64,000 nt of DNA from NCBI GenBank assembly GCA_964615935.1, contig CAZTTG010000028.1:4236-68235 (forward strand), read 5' to 3'. This DNA comes from CAZTTG01 sp964615935 (GTDB lineage Bacteria > Planctomycetota > UBA1135 > GCA-002686595). Below, one piece after another: positions 61,250 through 64,000 of this stretch. Made by a program: the position numbers and the translations under genes. The notes beneath the pieces were generated by a model that was not told the origin of the DNA, ran no database searches, and saw only the letters and a list, made by a program, of their open reading frames with translations. Numbering within the stretch: the stretch's first letter is position 1; the number at the start of each line of letters is the position of its first letter.

Positions 61250-62109
61250 GCGCCTGTCGGATCTTCCGCTCCGAGCTGGAGCGCGCGCTGGCCAGCCACC
61301 CGGACGCCGAGCGCCTGGGCCGGCTCGGCTGGCACGAGCACCTGCTCTCCTGCGCCCGCTGCCGCGAGCTGCTCGAGGGCGAGGAGGCCCTGGAGCGCCT
61401 GCTCGCCACCCTGCCCGAGCCGCGACTGCCCGAGGACCTGACCCGACGGGTCCTGGCCCGCCTGCGCGAGGTCCGGCGCGGGGAGGCGGCCCTCGACCGG
61501 CTCCTCGAGATGGACGCCGCGGGGAGCGCGCCCCCCGGGCTGGCCGGCAGCGTGCTCGAGAAGCTGGCCGGGAGCCGGGCGACCGCCGCCCGGGACGAGA
61601 GCCTGGAGCGCGCCCTGGACCGACTCCCCGAGCCGGTTCCGCCGCCGGGGCTGGCCGGGCGCGTGCTGCGCGGCCTCGAGGGCGCGCGGCGAGCGGGCCC
61701 CGCGACCGTCGAATCTCGCGGAGCCCCGGGTGCGGGGCCGCGGCGGCGCCGGTGGCTGTCCCTGGCGGCCGTGGCCGCGCTGCTGCTGGGCGGCCTGGGC
61801 GCGATCGCGCTCCTGCGCGGGGGCGCCGAGCCGGGGACCCCGATCGCCGAGGGGACCCCGGACGTGCCCGAACCCCTGCTTCCGCCCGAGACCCCGCCGC
61901 CGGATCCCGAGCTCCCCCGGCCCGACGCCATCGACCCCTCCGAGGAGCTCCTGGCGTACCTCGACGTGCTCGAGAACTGGGAGCTGCTCCACGACGAGAA
62001 CCTGGACGTGATGCTGGCCTCCCTCGACCCCGCCGACGAGGTGCTCCTGGCCCTGGAGGAGGACGGCCTCGCCCCGGACTGGGGCGTCGCCGAAGGGGAG
62101 GCCCGCTAG
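61246..62109 (+). CDS. putative anti-sigma factor with zinc-finger motif
   Basis: A 287-residue protein. The HEHLLSCARCREL segment (His30 or His32, Cys36, Cys39) matches the zinc-binding anti-sigma pattern H-x3-C-x2-C. One membrane helix lies at about 169-189 (WLSLAAVAALLLGGLGAIAL). The stretch between has internal repeats of the type PPGLAGxVLxxLxG, seen twice (PPGLAGSVLEKLAG and PPGLAGRVLRGLEG). It likely holds the ECF sigma factor inactive at the membrane until a signal arrives. The C-terminal part outside the membrane is acidic and Pro-rich. Confidence 0.88.
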   Translation: MSACRIFRSELERALASHPDAERLGRLGWHEHLLSCARCRELLEGEEALERLLATLPEPRLPEDLTRRVLARLREVRRGEAALDRLLEMDAAGSAPPGLAGSVLEKLAGSRATAARDESLERALDRLPEPVPPPGLAGRVLRGLEGARRAGPATVESRGAPGAGPRRRRWLSLAAVAALLLGGLGAIALLRGGAEPGTPIAEGTPDVPEPLLPPETPPPDPELPRPDAIDPSEELLAYLDVLENWELLHDENLDVMLASLDPADEVLLALEEDGLAPDWGVAEGEAR

Positions 62110-62121
62110 GGAGCTTCGACC

Positions 62122-63588
62122 ATGCGCGCGCGAGCCCTCCAGCGAGCGATGGTGGCGAGCGGCCCGGCGGCCCTCCTGGCGCTTCTGGTCCTGGCCCCGG
62201 CGGGTCTGGCCCAGGGAGGCGGGCCGGCGGCCGGCCGGCGGCCGAGCGCCGGGAGCGCGCGCGAGCGCTGGCAGCAGATGAAGCCCGAGGAGCGGGCCCG
62301 CATGCTGGAGCGCTTCGAGGAGCTGAAGCGCCGGGACCAGGAGGAGCGGCGCGAGCTGGAGCAGCGCGGCCGGGCGCTGGAGCGGATCAAGGAGGGCTTC
62401 CTCGAGCAGCTCGGCGAGGAGGAGCGCGAGGCGCTGGAAGGGATGGACGCCTCGCAGCGCCGGGCCTGGCTGCACGAGCGGCTGCGGGCCGAGTCCCAGG
62501 AGCGCGGGCAGCGCATCCGCGAGCTGCTGCCCCGGGACCTGATCGAGCGCCTGGAGAGCGCGAAGAGCCCCCGGGAGCGCCTCCACATCCAGAACGAGTT
62601 CCTGCAGAAGCTGAGGAACGAGCGGGGCCAGAACTGGCTGCGCTTCCTCGCCGACGAGCTGGATCTCACCGACGAGGAGGTCGAGCGCATCCAGAAGCTG
62701 CCGCCGGAGCAGGCCCTGAAGGTGATGCTGCAGCTCGAGCGCCAGTCCATCCGCCGCTGGGTCGAGCGCGAGGGCCGGCCCTCGCTGCTCAGCGAGCAGG
62801 ACTGGAAGCGCCTCGAGACGCTCGACGACCGGGGCTTCCACCAGCGCTGGAACCGCATGCGCGGCCAGCTCCCGGGTCAGGGCCGGCGCCTGCGCGGCCT
62901 CTTCGCCCCCGGTCGCCTGCCCCCCACGCCCGAGGGCGAGGCGCTGCGCGCTGAGCTGGAGCTCCTGCACCAGGCGATCCGTCCAGATCCAGCCGTGGCC
63001 CGGGAGTGGGCGGATCTCGCGCCCGCGGAGCGCCGCCGCCGGATGGGGGAGGAGCTGCGTCGGCAGGTGCTGCCCGTCGCGAGGACCCTCGACTGGGTGT
63101 CGAGCGAGGACCTCGCGCGCCTCGAGGCCGTGCCCGGCGAGAACGTGGAGGAGGCGCTCGCCAGGGCGATCCGCGGGCGGGTCGAGCAGGTGCGCGCCCG
63201 GTCGGGCGAGCCGTTCCCCGAACCGCGCCTGGAGCGCCTGCGGCGTGCGCTGGATCCCGACGAGGCCTGGCGGGAGGAGCTGAAGGGGCTCCCTCCGGGG
63301 AAGCGGCGGGCGATCATCACGGCCCGCATCAAGGAGCGGATGCTGCCGCAGCTCGAGTCGGCCGGGTGGCTGCCGCAGCAGGAGCTCGATCGCCTGACGC
63401 GGCTCGAAGGCGAGGAGTTCGTCGCCGCGGCTCGAGATCTGATCGAGGAGCACGCGCGGGAGATGAAGACGCGGCGGGAGCGTCCCGGCGGGGGGCGCCG
63501 CCAGGGCGAGGGACGCGAGCCCGGGGAGGAGCGGACGCACCCCCGCGCCGATCGGCCGGGCGGACGACCGCGCGGACCCGGCGGCTAG
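62122..63588 (+). CDS. exported coiled-coil protein with DUF3106-like segment, 488 aa
   Basis: ATG 62122 gives a signal sequence (LLALLVLAPAGLAQGG), then a very charged Arg/Glu-rich helical protein. The segment RERWQQMKPEERARMLERFEEL matches DUF3106-type repeats that often accompany ECF sigma/anti-sigma pairs. Several later helices repeat the form xERLRxxL. The C-terminal 60 residues are basic and Gly/Pro-rich. Its place after the sigma/anti-sigma genes suggests a periplasmic sensor or effector. Its stop overlaps the convergent YbjQ gene by four bases. Confidence 0.78.
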   Translation: MRARALQRAMVASGPAALLALLVLAPAGLAQGGGPAAGRRPSAGSARERWQQMKPEERARMLERFEELKRRDQEERRELEQRGRALERIKEGFLEQLGEEEREALEGMDASQRRAWLHERLRAESQERGQRIRELLPRDLIERLESAKSPRERLHIQNEFLQKLRNERGQNWLRFLADELDLTDEEVERIQKLPPEQALKVMLQLERQSIRRWVEREGRPSLLSEQDWKRLETLDDRGFHQRWNRMRGQLPGQGRRLRGLFAPGRLPPTPEGEALRAELELLHQAIRPDPAVAREWADLAPAERRRRMGEELRRQVLPVARTLDWVSSEDLARLEAVPGENVEEALARAIRGRVEQVRARSGEPFPEPRLERLRRALDPDEAWREELKGLPPGKRRAIITARIKERMLPQLESAGWLPQQELDRLTRLEGEEFVAAARDLIEEHAREMKTRRERPGGGRRQGEGREPGEERTHPRADRPGGRPRGPGG

Positions 63589-63908
63589 CCCTCCGCCTCG
63601 AGCTTCACCGCCGTGCCGTAGGCCAGGAGCTCGGCCGCGCCGGCCATCACCTGGGAGGTGACGAAGCGCACGTTGATGATGGCGTCCGCCCCCAGCTTCT
63701 GGGCCTGGGCCTCCATGCGCCGCATGCTCTCGCTGCGGGACTCCACCAGCATCTCGGTGTACTCCTTGATCTCGCCGCCCACGAGCATGCGCAGGCCGGC
63801 CATGAAGTCCTTGCCCAGGTGCTTGGCCCGGATGGTGCTTCCCCGAACGAGGCCCAGGCACTCGACGACCTGATGGCCGGGAACGAAGTCGGTGTTGGCG
63901 ATGATCAT
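63585..63908 (-). CDS. YbjQ/DUF74 family protein
   Basis: ATG 63908 with AGGAG about ten bases upstream gives 107 residues, the usual length of YbjQ. Motifs include GLVRGSTIRAKHLGKDF, LVGGEIKEYTEMLVESR and LGADAIINVRFVTSQVMAGAAELLAYGTAV. The family forms pentameric heavy-metal-binding-like domains whose role is not established. An alternative ATG at 63935 would add nine residues. It converges on the coiled-coil gene. Confidence 0.92.
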   Translation of the reverse strand: MIIANTDFVPGHQVVECLGLVRGSTIRAKHLGKDFMAGLRMLVGGEIKEYTEMLVESRSESMRRMEAQAQKLGADAIINVRFVTSQVMAGAAELLAYGTAVKLEAEG

Positions 63909-63940
63909 CGGAGAGAGCTCCTCGGGGTGAGACATCCGGG

Positions 63941-64000
63941 TCAGGGGTCGTCGAGCAGGTCGCGGTCCTTCTCGCGCTCCTCCAGGCGCTCCCACAGGAG
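63941..64000 (-). CDS. C-terminal fragment of a gene cut by the window edge
   Basis: A minus-strand frame enters from the right edge and ends at TGA 63943-63941 with residues LLWERLEEREKDRDLLDDP. It is too short to identify. It ends a few bases before the possible upstream start of the YbjQ gene, so it may be an operon partner. Confidence 0.4.
   Translation of the reverse strand, partial: LLWERLEEREKDRDLLDDP

Noticed and set aside
1..64000. CRISPR arrays, transposases, prophage genes, tRNA or rRNA genes
   Set aside because: None was seen: no regularly spaced repeats, no transposase motifs, and no tRNA T-arm-like GGTTCGAATCC pattern found on reading. A tRNA search program could still find one.

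Overview
The window is a very GC-rich bacterial chromosome segment, roughly 70% G+C by eye, that carries the replication-origin neighbourhood of a diderm (Gram-negative-type) bacterium. A Planctomycetota-like organism, perhaps of the high-GC lineages, fits best. The evidence is large secreted proteins of unknown function, pseudopilin-like and secretin-like pieces fused into other proteins, a stand-alone MshEN domain, carboxypeptidase-regulatory-like repeats, a Kdo/LPS-transport cluster, and sigma-factor sequence style. This placement is inference; no rRNA or tRNA gene is visible to confirm it.

Layout. 1-10 kb: HAD hydrolase (partial), small genes, a CstA transporter broken only by an assembly gap, then a minus-strand block with an SGNH hydrolase, DUF72 protein, DUF374 acyltransferase, a protein with two GspG-like modules, and a repeat protein. 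10-24 kb: membrane-anchored cyclophilin, parB with two parS sites, phosphoesterase, an HPr-domain protein, a primary-like sigma factor that appears to start at ATT, and a translationally coupled run DUF502-pyrF-bshC-parA leading into dnaA and dnaN. 24-28 kb: dciA-like gene, gyrB, MshEN protein and tatA/B. 28-35 kb: on the minus strand, kdsD, kdsC and a 1,703-residue protein that reads as LptC, LptA-like repeats and LptD in one chain. 35-43 kb: site-2 protease, scpA, thioredoxin, fmt, rsmB, TIM-barrel isomerase, a small Cys/His protein and a receiver-Fis regulator. 43-55 kb: large gluzincin-like secreted protein, sugar epimerase, SMP-30 protein, secretin-N-like protein, sulfatase-like protein, Tat-exported isomerase and an Ig-like repeat protein. 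55-64 kb: LeuA-family enzyme, aspartate kinase, MgtE, a signal peptidase I with a large insertion, an ECF sigma/anti-sigma/coiled-coil cassette, and a YbjQ protein.

How the genes work together. The parABS, dnaA, dnaN, dciA, gyrB and scpA genes make up much of the chromosome replication and segregation machinery. The kdsD-kdsC-lpt genes make Kdo and move LPS outward, in the gene order known from E. coli but with the transport components fused. Many other genes encode exported or membrane proteins, and tatA/B, signal peptidase I and a Tat substrate are present alongside.

The most interesting items are the apparent LptC-LptA-LptD fusion, the ATT-initiated sigma factor, the GspG modules built into a secreted protein, and the HPr fusion. 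The run of Ns at 1746-1845 is almost certainly an unmerged 55-base contig overlap rather than missing sequence.
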